From NCBI GenBank assembly GCA_001312405.1, contig BBDR01000002.1, positions 124,001 through 188,000 on the forward strand: DNA of 64,000 bases. The letters are read 5' to 3'. The translations under genes and the position numbers were made by a program. The notes under the pieces were generated by a model, which searched no databases, was not told where the DNA came from, and saw only the letters and a program-made list of their open reading frames with translations. Positions 18,445 to 29,177 of the stretch are shown here, piece by piece (the first letter of the stretch is position 1; each line of letters starts with the position of its first letter). Source of the DNA: Clostridium sp. NkU-1. GTDB lineage: Bacteria > Bacillota_A > Clostridia > Lachnospirales > Lachnospiraceae.

Positions 18445-19112
18445 ATGACAGATTTAGAAATGTTAAGTTACGTAGATCATACCCAATTAAAGGCGTTTGC
18501 CACATGGGAAGACATTGAGGAGCTTTGTAAGGAAGCCGTGGAATATAAAACTGCTTCCGTGTGCATCCCTCCCTGCTATATCAGCCGTACATGAAAATTT
18601 CCCGGGACTTAATATCTGTACCGTGGTCGGATTCCCTCTTGGCTACAGCGTAGCTGAATCAAAGGTCCTTGAGACAAAGAAAGCCATTGAAGACGGAGCC
18701 TCTGAGGTGGATATGGTAGTGAATATCAGCGATGTGAAAAATGGAGATTACGGCAAAGTAGAAAAGGAAATCGCAGAACTGAAAAAAAGCGGCCGGCGAA
18801 AACATCTTAAAGGTCATCATTGAGGCCTGCTATCTGACCGAAGAAGAGAAGATTGCCATGTGCAAGGCAGTTACGGCAGCCGGAGCTGATTATATCAAGA
18901 CCTCCACCGGATTTGGAACCGGCGGAGCGACCCTGGAGGATATCCAGCTATTTAAAAAGCACATCGGTCCCAATGTAAAGATAAAAGCGGCCGGCGGGGT
19001 GAGAACCCTGGAGGATTTAAGGGCTTACATTGAAGCTGGCTGCAGCCGTGTGGGGGCCAGTGCAGCTGTCAGTCTGGCGGCGGAAAAGGAGAATGCTGCT
19101 TCCGGAAAATAA
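18445..19112 (+). CDS. deoC: Deoxyribose-phosphate aldolase, frameshifted
   Basis: DERA fold with Schiff-base lysine motif YIKTSTGFGTGGAT and the catalytic Lys/Asp region EVDMVVNISDVKNGDY. It cleaves 2-deoxyribose-5-phosphate to glyceraldehyde-3-phosphate and acetaldehyde, the last step of deoxynucleoside salvage after Cdd and DeoA. One base is missing near 18586 (restoring ISRVHENFPGLNI) and one A is extra in the A7 run at 18782-18788 (restoring KKAAGENILKVIIEA). About 222 residues. Last gene of the cdd-deoA-deoC operon; a phosphopentomutase is not in the window. Confidence 0.92.
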
Positions 19113-19127
19113 TAGCCAATTCATCTG

Positions 19128-19158
19128 ATTATCGAAAGTGCTCGTTCCTTTCGATAAT
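19128..19158. repeat. Perfect 11-bp inverted repeat after deoC
   Basis: ATTATCGAAAG at 19128-19138 is the exact reverse complement of CTTTCGATAAT at 19148-19158, with a 9-nt loop. No T-tract follows, so it is not a standard terminator. It may be an mRNA 3'-end stabiliser or a protein site. Confidence 0.6.
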
Positions 19159-19170
19159 ATATAATTTAAG

Positions 19171-19218
19171 CGCTCCAAAAGAGACTCTTTATAAGTGTCT
19201 GCCTTTTGGGGCGTTTTT
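19171..19218 (+). terminator. Terminator of the cdd-deoA-deoC operon
   Basis: CGCTCCAAAAG at 19171-19181 pairs with CTTTTGGGGCG at 19203-19213 (one G-T pair), with an inner AGAC/GTCT stem, followed by T5. This is an intrinsic terminator. Confidence 0.88.
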
Positions 19219-19393
19219 ACATGTTTTTTTATACAATTTCCACAAATGACAGTAAAGTCATTTCTGGCTATTTTTCACGAAAATGTTTAAATATACAAAA
19301 AAAACTGACAAACAAGCTATTGAAGTGTTAAACTTAAGATATAGAAGTAAATTTATGTATCAACGTGTTGGCATTCAGGCAGGAGGTATTGTT

Positions 19394-19900
19394 ATGTTTC
19401 AGGTAAATGATCTAGTAGTATTCGGAACCCATGGAATATGCAGGGTAGAGGCGATAGGAAGACTCGACATGTCCTCGGCAGATGAAGACCGCCTTTACTA
19501 TACGCTAAAGCCTCTTAATGAGGCACAGCATTGTGTTGTTTACACGCCTGTAGACAATCTAAAAGCGCCCGTGAGAGCTGCATCTACCAGGGAAGAAGCC
19601 ATAGAACTGATTAACCAGATTCCTGATACTCCGACCATGTGGGTGTTTGATGAAAGACAGCGTGAAGGGATCTATAAGGAAATCATGGTGAAAAATGAGT
19701 GCACGGGCTGGCTCCAGATCATCAAGACCCTTTATTTAAAGAAACAAAATGCGGCGGCAGATGAAAAGAAATGTTCGGCAAAGGATGAATCTTATTTCAA
19801 GATGGCGGAAGATCTGCTTTACTATGAACTTGCGGCAGCTTTAGAAATGGAGCCGGCCGTGGTGAAAGACATGGTGGTTACGCGGGTGAAGGCTGAGTGA
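19394..19900 (+). CDS. CarD-family transcription regulator
   Basis: Intact from ATG 19394, which follows AGGAGGTATTGTT; about 168 residues. The N-terminal RNA-polymerase-interacting module is MFQVNDLVVFGTHGICRVEA, with YYTLKPLNEAQHCVVYTPVD, followed by an all-helical C-terminal DNA-binding part. CarD/CdnL-type proteins bind the beta subunit of RNA polymerase and stabilise open promoter complexes. The upstream in-frame extension (from 19283) has no ribosome site and poor coding character. Stands alone between two terminators. Confidence 0.88.
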   Translation: MFQVNDLVVFGTHGICRVEAIGRLDMSSADEDRLYYTLKPLNEAQHCVVYTPVDNLKAPVRAASTREEAIELINQIPDTPTMWVFDERQREGIYKEIMVKNECTGWLQIIKTLYLKKQNAAADEKKCSAKDESYFKMAEDLLYYELAAALEMEPAVVKDMVVTRVKAE

Positions 19901-19963
19901 TCAGAACTGGGATCCGAAAGATTTAATCCGGTCCGGAAGCCATAAATCATTTAGGATTATTGC

Positions 19964-20011
19964 AAAAAATGCGCCTTGGAATGTGATATCACAAACCAAA
20001 GCGCATTTTTA
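19964..20011. terminator. Bidirectional terminator between carD and the DUF1846 gene
   Basis: AAAAATGCGC at 19965-19974 is the exact reverse complement of GCGCATTTTT at 20001-20010, with an inner TTGG/CCAA pairing. T-tracts lie on both strands, so it can serve both convergent genes. Confidence 0.9.
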
Positions 20012-20015
20012 TTAA

Positions 20016-21493
20016 TTAATGATAAATTTTCTTCTCTTCATAAATGGGCTCGCAAGTCAGGTTTACGCCCAATTTCTTAAATATCTTAACATCCACATCG
20101 GATAACAGTACAGAAGTATGAGCATCGCATCCCTTTAATTTCGGAAGCTGTTCCAGCGCGATCTGGGCGTTGGGATCAGTCGCAGCGCTGGCGGACAGTG
20201 CAATTAAAACCTCATCCGTATGAAGCCTGGGATTTTTGCTGCCCAGATAGTTGATTTTTAATTTCTGAATCGGCTCAATGGCAGAGGGAGAGATCAGATG
20301 AATGTCATGAGGAATATTTCCTAAAACCTTGACTGTATTTAACAAAAGGGCAGCAGAAGCACCTAATAAGTTGGTAGTCTTTCCTGTGACAATGGTTCCG
20401 TCCTCTAATTCAAGTGCAGCAGCCGGAGAGCCTTTTATTTCGGCCAGGTTCTTGGCGGCATTCACTACCTTTCTCATGTCGGTGGTTATTTTCGCCTGCT
20501 TCATGAGAAGCTCAATTTTATAGACTTCATCTTTGGAACCCATATCTCTTGCCAGCCGGGAAAGGGCCTGGTAATAACGTCTTATGATTTCCTGCATGGA
20601 AGCCTCCCGGCATACCTCATCATCCACAATACAGAAGCCAACCATATTAACGCCCATATCGGTGGGGGATTTGTAAGGACATTCTCCGTAAATTCCCTCA
20701 AAGATAGCGCTTAATACAGGAAAGATCTCTACATCACGGTTGTAATTAACAGTGGTCTTTCCATAGGCCTCTAAGTGAAAAGGATCGATCATATTCACAT
20801 CGTTTAAATCTGCGGTAGCGGCCTCGTAGGCTAAATTTACCGGATGCTTTAATGGGATGTTCCAGATGGGGAATGTCTCAAATTTCGCATATCCGGCCTT
20901 AATTCCCCGTTTGTTCTCGTGGTAAAGCTGGGATAAGCAGGTTGCCATCTTTCCGCTGCCAGGTCCCGGAGCCGTAATGATAACAAGGGGCTTTGCGGTT
21001 TCTATATAATCATTTCTGCCGTATCCTTCGTCACTGACAATGAGAGAAACATTGCTTGGATAACCGTCAATGATATAGTGGCGGTATACTCTGATCCCCA
21101 TTTTTTCCAGCTTGCTTTTAAATAAATCAGCCGCCTTCTGCCCGGAATACTGTGTGATAACAACGCTTCCCACATAAAGCCCCTTATCCGTAAAGGACTG
21201 GATCAGCCGTAAAACATCCACATCATAAGTGATGCCCAGATCATGCGGATCTTGTTCTTCTCAATATCTGCAGCATTGATGGCGATTACGATCTCTGCCT
21301 GGTCTGAAAGCTGCATCAGCATGCGGAGCTTACTGTCAGGTTCAAATCCGGGAAGCACTCTGGAAGCGTGGTAATCGTCAAACAGCTTGCCGCCGAATTC
21401 CAGATAGAGCTTGTCGCCAAACTGGCTGATTCGTTCCCTGATGTGCTCTGACTGCATGGTTAAATATTTATTGTTATCAAATCCAAATTTCAT
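20016..21493 (-). CDS. DUF1846 family protein, frameshifted
   Basis: Restored length is about 492 residues, normal for this family, which is common in Firmicutes but has no agreed function. The N-terminus is [20 protein letters not shown], and a glycine-rich loop [19 protein letters not shown] resembles a P-loop. The later region [20 protein letters not shown] is characteristic. The start at 21493 follows ATGGAGGGACAA. One base is missing near 21243; restoring it gives [18 protein letters not shown]. Monocistronic. Confidence 0.85.
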
Positions 21494-21701
21494 TTGTCCC
21501 TCCATGATGTGTGCTTATGGTTCAGCAATGGTACCAACGAACCATAACGCATGCACGAACTTTTTGACCATAGTACTTATAAATTGTATCATATTAATTA
21601 TGAAATTGCCACGGATTTTTTCCTGCCCCCTTCTTTTTCCTGAAACCCTTTACAACTGGCTTTAAACGTGTTAAAACGTTGTAGTAAGAAGGAGGATAGA
21701 A

Positions 21702-22574
21702 ATGCTTAAAATAGGAAGAAATGATGCATGCTGGTGCGGAAGCGGAAAGAAATATAAAAACTGTCACCTGCCTTTTGACCAAAAGATTGAAAATTATGCG
21801 GTCATGGGAGTTGAGGTCCCGGAGCACTATATGATAAAAACACCGGCACAGATTGAAGGAATCCGCCGTGCAGGAGTGATTAACAACAAGGTTCTTGATC
21901 AGGTGGATGAGAATATTAAGCCGGGCATGAGTACGGAAGATATCAATACCCTGGTACATGAGACTACCGTCAGGCTGGGAGGAATCCCCGCCACTCTTAA
22001 TTTTGAAGGATATCCAAAAAGTGTGTGCACGTCGGTCAATGAGGTAGTATGCCACGGAATCCCGGATCCTAACCGGATCTTGCAGGAAGGGGATATTATC
22101 AATGTGGATGTGACCACCATTGTAGACGGCTTCTATGCCGATGCCTCCAGAATGTATTGCATCGGAAAGGTATCGGACGAGGCATTGAAGCTTGTCCAGG
22201 TAACCAGGGAGAGTGTGGATCTGGCAGTAAAAGAAGCCAGAGCCTGGGGCCATCTGGGAGATATCGGAGCAGCTATTTCGGAGTATATCTATGCCAATGG
22301 CTATACGGTAGTAAGGGAAATCGGCGGACACGGTGTGGGGCTGGATATCCATGAGGAGCCATGGGTCAGTCATATCGGCACCAGAGGAACCGATATGCTT
22401 CTTGTACCTGGGATGATATTTACCATTGAGCCTATGGTTAATGCAGGAAAAGCAGATGTAGTACAGGATGACGATGACGGCTGGACCATTTACACAAAGG
22501 ATGGAAGCCTGTCAGCCCAGTGGGAATATACGATTCTGATTACAGAGGAAGGGCCGGAGATACTGTCAAGATAA
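21702..22574 (+). CDS. map: Methionine aminopeptidase type I with N-terminal SEC-C zinc motif
   Basis: Intact, 290 residues. The SEC-C motif at the N-terminus (RNDACWCGSGKKYKNCH) may help ribosome or SecA contacts. The catalytic domain has metal ligands in VVCHGIP (His), NVDVT and YADASRM (Asp), GHGVGLDIHEEP (His), FTIEP and WEYTI (Glu). It removes the initiator methionine from new proteins. AGAAGGAGGATAGA precedes the ATG. The stop abuts the tag start. Confidence 0.95.
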   Translation: MLKIGRNDACWCGSGKKYKNCHLPFDQKIENYAVMGVEVPEHYMIKTPAQIEGIRRAGVINNKVLDQVDENIKPGMSTEDINTLVHETTVRLGGIPATLNFEGYPKSVCTSVNEVVCHGIPDPNRILQEGDIINVDVTTIVDGFYADASRMYCIGKVSDEALKLVQVTRESVDLAVKEARAWGHLGDIGAAISEYIYANGYTVVREIGGHGVGLDIHEEPWVSHIGTRGTDMLLVPGMIFTIEPMVNAGKADVVQDDDDGWTIYTKDGSLSAQWEYTILITEEGPEILSR

Positions 22575-23135
22575 ATGGAGAAAAAAAACGATGTTTTTGG
22601 GTGGATGAATCCTCGCCGGTTTATACGAAATACCATGACGAAGAGTGGGGAATTCCAGTTTACGATGATAAAAAGCTTTATGAAATGTTCCTTTTAGAAA
22701 CCTTTCAGGCAGGACTTTCCTGGATCACCATACTGAGAAAGAGAGAGTCCTTCCGGGAAGCCTTTGATGGCTTTGATGTGGAAAAAGTGGCGTGTTACGG
22801 AGAAGAAAAAAATAAAAGACTTAATGGAGAATAGGGGCATCATCAGAAACAGGAGAAAAATAGAAGCTGCTGTGAACAATTCCCGTGTCTTCCTAAAGAT
22901 CCAGGGGGAGTTCGGCTCTTTTTCAAAGTATTTGTGGGGATTCACAAACAATGAGGTCATCATCAATCAGGATGACTGCTTCCCTGTAAAAACGGAGCTG
23001 TCCGATCTGGTTTCAAAAGATTTAAAGAAGCGGGGAATGGCTTTTGTAGGTTCTGTTACCATCTATTCCTATCTCCAGGCAATAGGCGTGGTCAATGATC
23101 ATGAGCTGTCCTGCTTCTGCCGGGAAGGCAGTTAA
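22575..23135 (+). CDS. tag: DNA-3-methyladenine glycosylase I, frameshifted
   Basis: Tag phrases: KRCFWVDE (zinc cysteine near the N-terminus), YHDEEWGIPVYDDKKLYEMF, ETFQAGLSWITILRKRESFR, and a C-terminal NDHELSCFCR zinc site (His and Cys). It excises 3-methyladenine from alkylated DNA. Breaks are at the A8 run 22581-22588 just after the ATG and the A7 run 22806-22812; restoring them gives EEKKIKDLMENRGIIRNRRK. The length of about 187 residues is normal. A readable in-frame-like tail (LKGLETEVDNAKKKRGHYLG) continues to a TAA near 23224 in another frame and may be the true C-terminus after one more indel. Confidence 0.87.
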
Positions 23136-23352
23136 AAGGGCTGGAAACAGAGGTAGATAATGCAAAGAAAAAGCGGGGGCATTATTTGGGGAAAGAATAC
23201 ATAGCTTATGGAATGAGAGGCTAACCTGATTAAATACGGCTGCATCCGGAAAATGTAATTTTATTATTGGAAAATTTTACAAATTATGGTAAAATGTTAA
23301 ATATTTATTACATTAAACACCTGAAACCATAAAGAAAGTGAACAGGAGTATT

Positions 23353-24781
23353 ATGAAAAGATGGCTTTTGGCAGTAATTGCATTGTCGTTGGTGGCCTCC
23401 GGATGCAGCAGGTACAAAGGAATTTCCGAACCTTCAGAAACAGACAGCAAAACAGATGAATCTCAGCAGAGCACAGAAGAATCCGGGCAGCTTCCCATGG
23501 AAGTTTCCGTTTTACCGGGAAAGAAGCCGGTTAAGGTAAAGGGAATTTATATTTCCAGCTATATGGCCGGCTCTGAGGGGCTGCAGGCGATTTTGGACAA
23601 GATCCAGGGTACGGAGATCAATACGGTTGTCATTGACGTGAAGAATGACGACGGACGGATCACCTTTGCTATGGAGGATGCACCTACGGTGAATGAAATC
23701 GGTGCCACAGAAAAGTACATCAAGGATATTGACAGTCTCATGGCTCAGTTAAAGTCCAGGGGGCTTTATACCATTGCCCGGGTGGTGGCATTCAGGGATC
23801 CTTATCTGGCTGAGAAAAAGCCGGAGTGGGCGCTTAAGAATAAGGATGGAAGCATGCACCGGGATAACAAGGGACTGGCCTGGGTAAATCCTTACCGGAC
23901 AGAAGTATGGGACTATCTGGTGGAGGTGGGAACCCAGCTTCCAAGGCCGGATTTGATGAGGTTCAATTTGATTACATTCGTTTTTCCACGGACAGCTCCA
24001 TGAAACAGGTGGTATTTGACGAAAAGGATACTATGGGCCGTTCCAAAACGGATATTATTACGGAATTTATCCAGTATGCATATGAAAAGCTGTCTTCCCA
24101 GAAAATTTTTGTTTCGGCAGATGTGTTTGGTACCATCATCGGAAGCAAGGTGGATGCGGAGGCAGTGGGACAGATCTATAGTGATATGGCATGCCATTTG
24201 GATTATATCTGTCCCATGATCTATCCATCCCATTACGGAGACGGAAACTTTGGCATCGATCATCCGGATATGGAGCCTTACCGTACCATCCGTGCGGCGC
24301 TTAAGCTTTCCAGGCAGGATTTAGAATCTGCCGGACAGGCTGGGAAGCATCAGGCCATTGTCCGTCCCTGGCTCCAGGATTTTACGGCTTCCTATCTGAA
24401 GCACCATATTCCCTATGGAGCAGGGGAAGTCAGGGCACAGATTCAGGCGTTTATGATTCGGGTTATGATGAGTGGATCCTCTGGAGCGCATCCAACCGGT
24501 ATACCTGGGAAGGCCTCTTAAGTCTTGAGGCAGCGCAAGAGGAAGCAAAAAAGCTTGCCAGCGTGAGGCAAAGGCTGGAGACCGCTTCCCCGTCTGCCGC
24601 CGAAACAAAGGATTTATCATCTGAGGCACAGACGGAAGGCAAAGAAGAAAAGACAGAAAAGAGCCTTGAGGGAAGCACAGCGGCAGCAGAAGGGTCACAG
24701 GAGACGAAGAAGGAAAATAAAAAGAAAACCAGAATAAAGCCTGATGTCGTCATCGTGACCACAGGCGGCCAGGGAGATTAG
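23353..24781 (+). CDS. Lipoprotein with putative glycoside hydrolase (DUF4015) domain, frameshifted
   Basis: Lipobox SLVASGC at about residue 18, then a Ser/Glu/Thr-rich linker, then a TIM-barrel-like domain: VKVKGIYISSYMAGSEG, NTVVIDVKNDDGRI, FDEVQFDYIRFSTD, CPMIYPSHYG, IVRPWLQDFTA. This is the DUF4015 'putative glycoside hydrolase' family, surface-attached in Firmicutes; the substrate is unknown. Missing bases near 23936 and 24448 break the frame; restoring the second gives QAVYDSGYDEWILWSASNRY. A charged, repetitive tail rich in E, K, T and S (from about 24540) ends the protein. The start ATG follows AACAGGAGTATT. Confidence 0.83.
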
Positions 24782-24796
24782 GAAGTGAGGAAAACC

Positions 24797-25363
24797 ATGG
24801 ACAGAACACCCAGACCAGGAGATTTCTACCGGCATTTTAAAGACAAGATGTACCAGGTGATAACCGTTGCGGTTCATTCCGAAACAGGAGAAGAGATGGT
24901 TGTGTATCAGGCTCTGTATGGAACCTTCGGAACGTATGTCCGCCCGCTTTCCATGTTCATCAGTGAGGTGGATCATGAAAAGTATCCGGAGGTAAACCAG
25001 GAATACAGGTTTGAAAGGGTGGATATGGATTCTGAACAGCCTGTGGTAAAAGTCTGTCCCCAGAAGCCGGAAGAAGAGAATGAAGAAAGCTCTGTGTGCA
25101 GCCGTCAAAGTCAGGAGAGCCTGCCCTCGGCTGGCTGCTCACACAATAATAAGAATCTTCTTGCATTTCTTGACGCAGGGACGTATCATGAGAAGCTGGA
25201 GGTTCTTGAGAATCGGAAGGACCGGTTTTCAGCAGAAGAGCTTCTGGCCATCTGCGAGATTATGGAGATCGGAAGGCCGGATTCTGAACCTGAAGAGAAA
25301 TACTATGCGGTGAAAAGGTATTTGGAGCTGCAGAATAAATACGAGGGATCAAGATTGAGGTGA
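24797..25363 (+). CDS. DUF1653 domain protein
   Basis: Intact, about 188 residues. The N-terminal DUF1653 domain is RPGDFYRHFKDKMYQVITVA, then VVYQALYGTFGTYVRPLSMF, a small beta-barrel fold of unknown function. A variable linker and a helical C-terminal region (EKLEVLENRKDRFSAEELLA) follow. I chose the ATG at 24797 over an in-frame GTG four codons earlier. It is likely co-transcribed with the lipoprotein gene and uvrC. Confidence 0.8.
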   Translation: MDRTPRPGDFYRHFKDKMYQVITVAVHSETGEEMVVYQALYGTFGTYVRPLSMFISEVDHEKYPEVNQEYRFERVDMDSEQPVVKVCPQKPEEENEESSVCSRQSQESLPSAGCSHNNKNLLAFLDAGTYHEKLEVLENRKDRFSAEELLAICEIMEIGRPDSEPEEKYYAVKRYLELQNKYEGSRLR

Positions 25364-25372
25364 TTTGTTTCA

Positions 25373-27242
25373 GTGGACCACAGGTCATTTAATATAGAAG
25401 AAGAATTAAAAAAACTGCCGTCCCAGCCTGGCGTGTATCTCATGCACGACAAGCGGGACGAAATCATCTATGTGGGAAAAGCCATCAGCTTAAAAAAACA
25501 GGGTCAGGCAGTACTTTCAAAGCAGCAGAAATAAGACGTCAAAAATTGAACAAATGGTATCGAGGATCGCCTGGTTTGAATACATTATAACAGACTCTGA
25601 GCTGGAAGCCCTTGTGCTGGAATGCAATCTCATTAAGGAACACCGTCCCCGTTACAATACCATGCTAAAGGATGATAAGACCTATCCCTATATCAAGGTA
25701 ACCGTGTACGAGGATTATCCAAGGATCTTATTTTCCAGGGATATGAAAAAGGATAAAAGCAAGTATTTTGGACCGTATACAAGCGCAGGAGCGGTAAAGA
25801 ATACCATTGAGCTGATCCACAAGCTTTATCAGATCAGAACCTGCAACCGGAACCTGCCAAGGGATATTGGGAAGGAACGCCCCTGCTTAAATTACCATAT
25901 CAAGCAGTGTTCGGCACCGTGCCAGGATTATATCAGCAGGGAAGAATACTGGAAATCCATTAACAGGGCACTGGAATTTTTAGGCGGAAAATACGGCCCT
26001 GTGATTCATATGCTGGAAGAGAAGATGCAGGCGGCTTCGGAAGAAATGGATTATGAAAAGGCCATTGAGTACCGGGATCTGTTAAACAGCGTAAAGCAGA
26101 TCGCCCAGAAGCAGAAGATCACGGACAGCGGCATGGAAGACCGGGATATCATTGCCATGGCAAAGGATGAGAAGGATGCGGTTGTCCAGGTATTCTTTGT
26201 CCGGGAAGGCAGGCTCATTGGCCGGGAGCATTTCCACGTAAGCATAGCAACGGCAGAGGATAATAAGCAGATCCTGACCAGCTTTGTCAAACAGTTCTAT
26301 GCAGGAACGCCTTTTGTTCCGAAAGAGCTGTGGGTCCAGACCGGTCTTGAGGATGAAGGCGTCATAGAGGAATGGCTTTCTGCGAAACGAGGCCAGAAGG
26401 TCAAGATCGTGGTTCCCCGGAAAGGCCAGAAGGAGCGCCTGGTGGAGCTGGCGGAGAAAAATGCCGCGCTGGTACTTTCTCAGGATAAGGAAAAGATAAA
26501 GCGGGAAGAGCTTCGCACCATCGGCGCCATGAATGAGGTGGGCGGCTGGCTGGGACTTTCCGGCATTAAACGGATTGAGGCATTTGATATTTCCAACATA
26601 AGCGGCTTTGAGTCTGTGGGCTCCATGATCGTCTATGAGGACGGGAAGCCCAAGAGAAATGATTACAGGAAATTTAAGATCAAATGGGTCAAGGGGGCCA
26701 ATGATTACGCTTCCATGAACGAGGTGCTCACAAGAAGGTTTTCCCATGGCCTTAAGGAAGCGGAAAGCTTAAGGGAAAAAGGCGTGGATGAGGAGCTTGG
26801 GAGCTTTACCCGTTTCCCTGACCTAATCATGATGGATGGAGGACGGGGGCAGGTAAACATTGCCCTGGAGGTTTTAAAGGAACTGGATATTTCCATTCCT
26901 GTCTGTGGTATGGTAAAGGATGACAATCACAGAACCAGAGGGCTTTACTATCATAACTTGGAGATTCCCATTGACAGGCATTCCGAAGGATTCAAGCTGA
27001 TCACCAGGATCCAGGATGAAGCCCACCGGTTTGCTATCGAATACCATAGAAGCTTAAGAAGCAAAGGACAGGTGAAATCCATTCTTGACGACATTCCAGC
27101 ATCGGCCTAACAGGAGAAAGGCGCTGATGCGCCAGTTTAAAGGGCTGGAAGCATAAAGGAAGCGACCGTGGAGGAACTGTCCGAAGTACCGGGCATGAAT
27201 GCCCGGGCTGCGAAGAGCGTTTACGAGTTCTTCCATATATAG
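25373..27242 (+). CDS. uvrC: UvrABC system protein C, frameshifted
   Basis: The GIY-YIG nuclease domain is [20 protein letters not shown] then [14 protein letters not shown]. The Cys-loop ([18 protein letters not shown]), UvrB-binding UVR motif ([18 protein letters not shown]), RNase H-like domain ([20 protein letters not shown]) and C-terminal helix-hairpin-helix ([19 protein letters not shown]) follow. It incises DNA on both sides of lesions. A GTG start at 25373 follows GAGGTGATTTG. Breaks are one extra A at 25492-25498, then three missing bases near 27098, 27111 and 27153; corrected, the tail reads [22 protein letters not shown].. to a stop at 27242. About 622 residues. Confidence 0.93.
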
Positions 27243-27305
27243 CTTTTCAAAATACGAAATCTGTGTTAGTATGAAAAAAACAGATGGAAAAGAGGAGCGT
27301 TCGCC

Positions 27306-28238
27306 ATGCATGGAGTAGCTATTACAGATTTGATAAAGAAGATGAATTTCCGGAACATGACTCCGGAGATTGACGCGGAAAAAATTGTGATCAGCCATCC
27401 GGATGTCAATCGCCCGGCTTTACAGTTGGCCGGATTTTACGATCATTTTGACAACGAGCGGGTGCAGATCATCGGTTATGTGGAGCAGGAATACATTCAT
27501 CAGATGAATCATGAGAGAAAGCTTGAGATGTACGACAAGCTTTTGTCCAGCCAGATTCCGTGCCTCGTATATAGCCGGAGCCAGAGTCCGGATGAGGATA
27601 TGCTGGCGTTTTGTAATCATTACGGCGTACCATGCCTTGTATCAGATAAGACCACTTCCGATCTCATGGCGGAGATCATCCGCTGGCTTAAGGTGAAGCT
27701 GGCGCCCTGCATCAGCATTCACGGAGTTTTGGTTGATGTGTTCGGCGAAGGCGTGCTGATTATGGGAGAGAGCGGCATCGGGAAAAGCGAGGCTGCACTG
27801 GAGCTGATCAAACGAGGCCACCGTCTTGTAACCGATGATGTGGTGGAGATCCGCAAGGTAAGCGATGAAACGCTGATTGGAAGCGCCCCGGAAATTACTA
27901 GGCATTTTATTGAATTAAGGGGCATCGGCATCATTGATGTCAAGACTTTGTTCGGCGTTGAAAGCGTAAAGGATACCCAGGCCATTGATATGGTGATTAA
28001 ACTGGAGGACTGGGATAGAGATAAGGAATACGACAGAATGGGAATCGAAGACCAGTATACGGAATTTCTGGGAAACCGGGTGGTATGCCATTCCATTCCG
28101 GTGCGTCCGGGACGTAATCTGGCAATTATCGTTGAATCTGCTGCTGTCAATTACAGACAAAAGAAGATGGGGTACAACGCGGCTCAGGAATTATATAACC
28201 GCGTTCAGGCAAACCTTTCAAGAAAACAGGATGATTGA
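27306..28238 (+). CDS. hprK: HPr kinase/phosphorylase
   Basis: Intact, 310 residues. Walker A is GESGIGKSEAALELI, the catalytic histidine region is ISIHGVLVDVFGEGVL, and the HprK signature is IGSAPEITRHFIELRGIGII. It phosphorylates Ser46 of HPr and Crh under glycolytic flux, and the product acts with CcpA in catabolite repression. The ATG follows GAGGAGCGTTCGCC. A HPr-like substrate lies five genes downstream (31060), so kinase and target share this cluster. Confidence 0.97.
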   Translation: MHGVAITDLIKKMNFRNMTPEIDAEKIVISHPDVNRPALQLAGFYDHFDNERVQIIGYVEQEYIHQMNHERKLEMYDKLLSSQIPCLVYSRSQSPDEDMLAFCNHYGVPCLVSDKTTSDLMAEIIRWLKVKLAPCISIHGVLVDVFGEGVLIMGESGIGKSEAALELIKRGHRLVTDDVVEIRKVSDETLIGSAPEITRHFIELRGIGIIDVKTLFGVESVKDTQAIDMVIKLEDWDRDKEYDRMGIEDQYTEFLGNRVVCHSIPVRPGRNLAIIVESAAVNYRQKKMGYNAAQELYNRVQANLSRKQDD

Positions 28239-28246
28239 GGTGTCTG

Positions 28247-29158
28247 ATGACTGGATTTTATGAAAAACTTCTTGGTGCAGCCGATAAAGATCATATAAAA
28301 GTTGGGGAAGAGATGCGAAAGCATACCTCGTTCCGGGTGGGCGGCCCTGCTGCCTGCTTTGTGACTCCGCAGGATGAGAAGGAGCTTGCTGCTGTTTTGG
28401 CTCTTTGCCGCCGGGAAGAGGTACCTTTTTTTATACTGGGGAATGGAAGCAATCTTCTGGTTGGAGACGAAGGATTTGACGGGGTGGTCGTTTCCATGGA
28501 TTGCTTTAAAAGCTGCCAGGCGGATAAGGAGACAGGGATCGTAAAGGCCGGAGCCGGAGCGTCCCTGGCACGGATCGCCCAGGAAGCATACAGGGCTTCA
28601 TTGACCGGTTTTGAGTTTGCGGCCGGGATACCGGGCACTCTTGGGGGGGCTGTGGTGATGAACGCCGGAGCCTATGGTTCGGAGATGAAGGAGGTTCTTA
28701 AGTCTGTTAAAGTTTTAATGCCTCAGGGTGAAGTAAAGGAGCTGCCTGCTGACCAGCTTTCCTTAGGATACCGGACCAGCTGCATTATACCAAAGCAATA
28801 TGTTGTACTGGAAGCCAGGATCCGGTTGAGGGATGGAGATGAGGTCTCTATTAAGAACCGGATGGATGAACTGGCCCGCAGGAGAAAGGAAAAGCAGCCT
28901 TTGGAATATCCAAGCGCGGGAAGCACCTTTAAGAGGCCGGAGGGGCATTTTGCCGGCAAGCTCATAGAGGAGGCAGGCTTAAGAGGTTTTTCCCTGGGCG
29001 GCGCCCAGGTATCGGAGAAGCACTGCGGATTTGTTATTAACAAAGACAGCGCTACTGCGGCTGATATCAGAAACCTGTGTGAAGAGGTGAAAAAAAGGGT
29101 ATTAAAACAATCCGGAGTAGTCCTTGAGATGGAGGTAAAGACACTAGGGAAGTTTTAA
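28247..29158 (+). CDS. murB: UDP-N-acetylenolpyruvoylglucosamine reductase
   Basis: Intact, about 303 residues. FAD-binding motifs are TSFRVGGPAACFV, ILGNGSNLLVGDEG and GIPGTLGGAVVMNAGAYG; the catalytic serine is in SAGSTFKRPEGHFAG and the arginine in LGYRTSC. It reduces UDP-GlcNAc-enolpyruvate to UDP-MurNAc in peptidoglycan synthesis. I chose ATG 28247 (GAGGTGTCTG upstream), 8 bp after the hprK stop, rather than an upstream in-frame start inside hprK. Confidence 0.96.
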   Translation: MTGFYEKLLGAADKDHIKVGEEMRKHTSFRVGGPAACFVTPQDEKELAAVLALCRREEVPFFILGNGSNLLVGDEGFDGVVVSMDCFKSCQADKETGIVKAGAGASLARIAQEAYRASLTGFEFAAGIPGTLGGAVVMNAGAYGSEMKEVLKSVKVLMPQGEVKELPADQLSLGYRTSCIIPKQYVVLEARIRLRDGDEVSIKNRMDELARRRKEKQPLEYPSAGSTFKRPEGHFAGKLIEEAGLRGFSLGGAQVSEKHCGFVINKDSATAADIRNLCEEVKKRVLKQSGVVLEMEVKTLGKF

Positions 29159-29177
29159 CGGTGCAAAGGAGAATAAC

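Noticed and set aside
21340..21360. tRNA T-loop-like GGTTCAAATCC
   Set aside because: It lies inside the DUF1846 coding frame and no matching acceptor, D or anticodon stems surround it.
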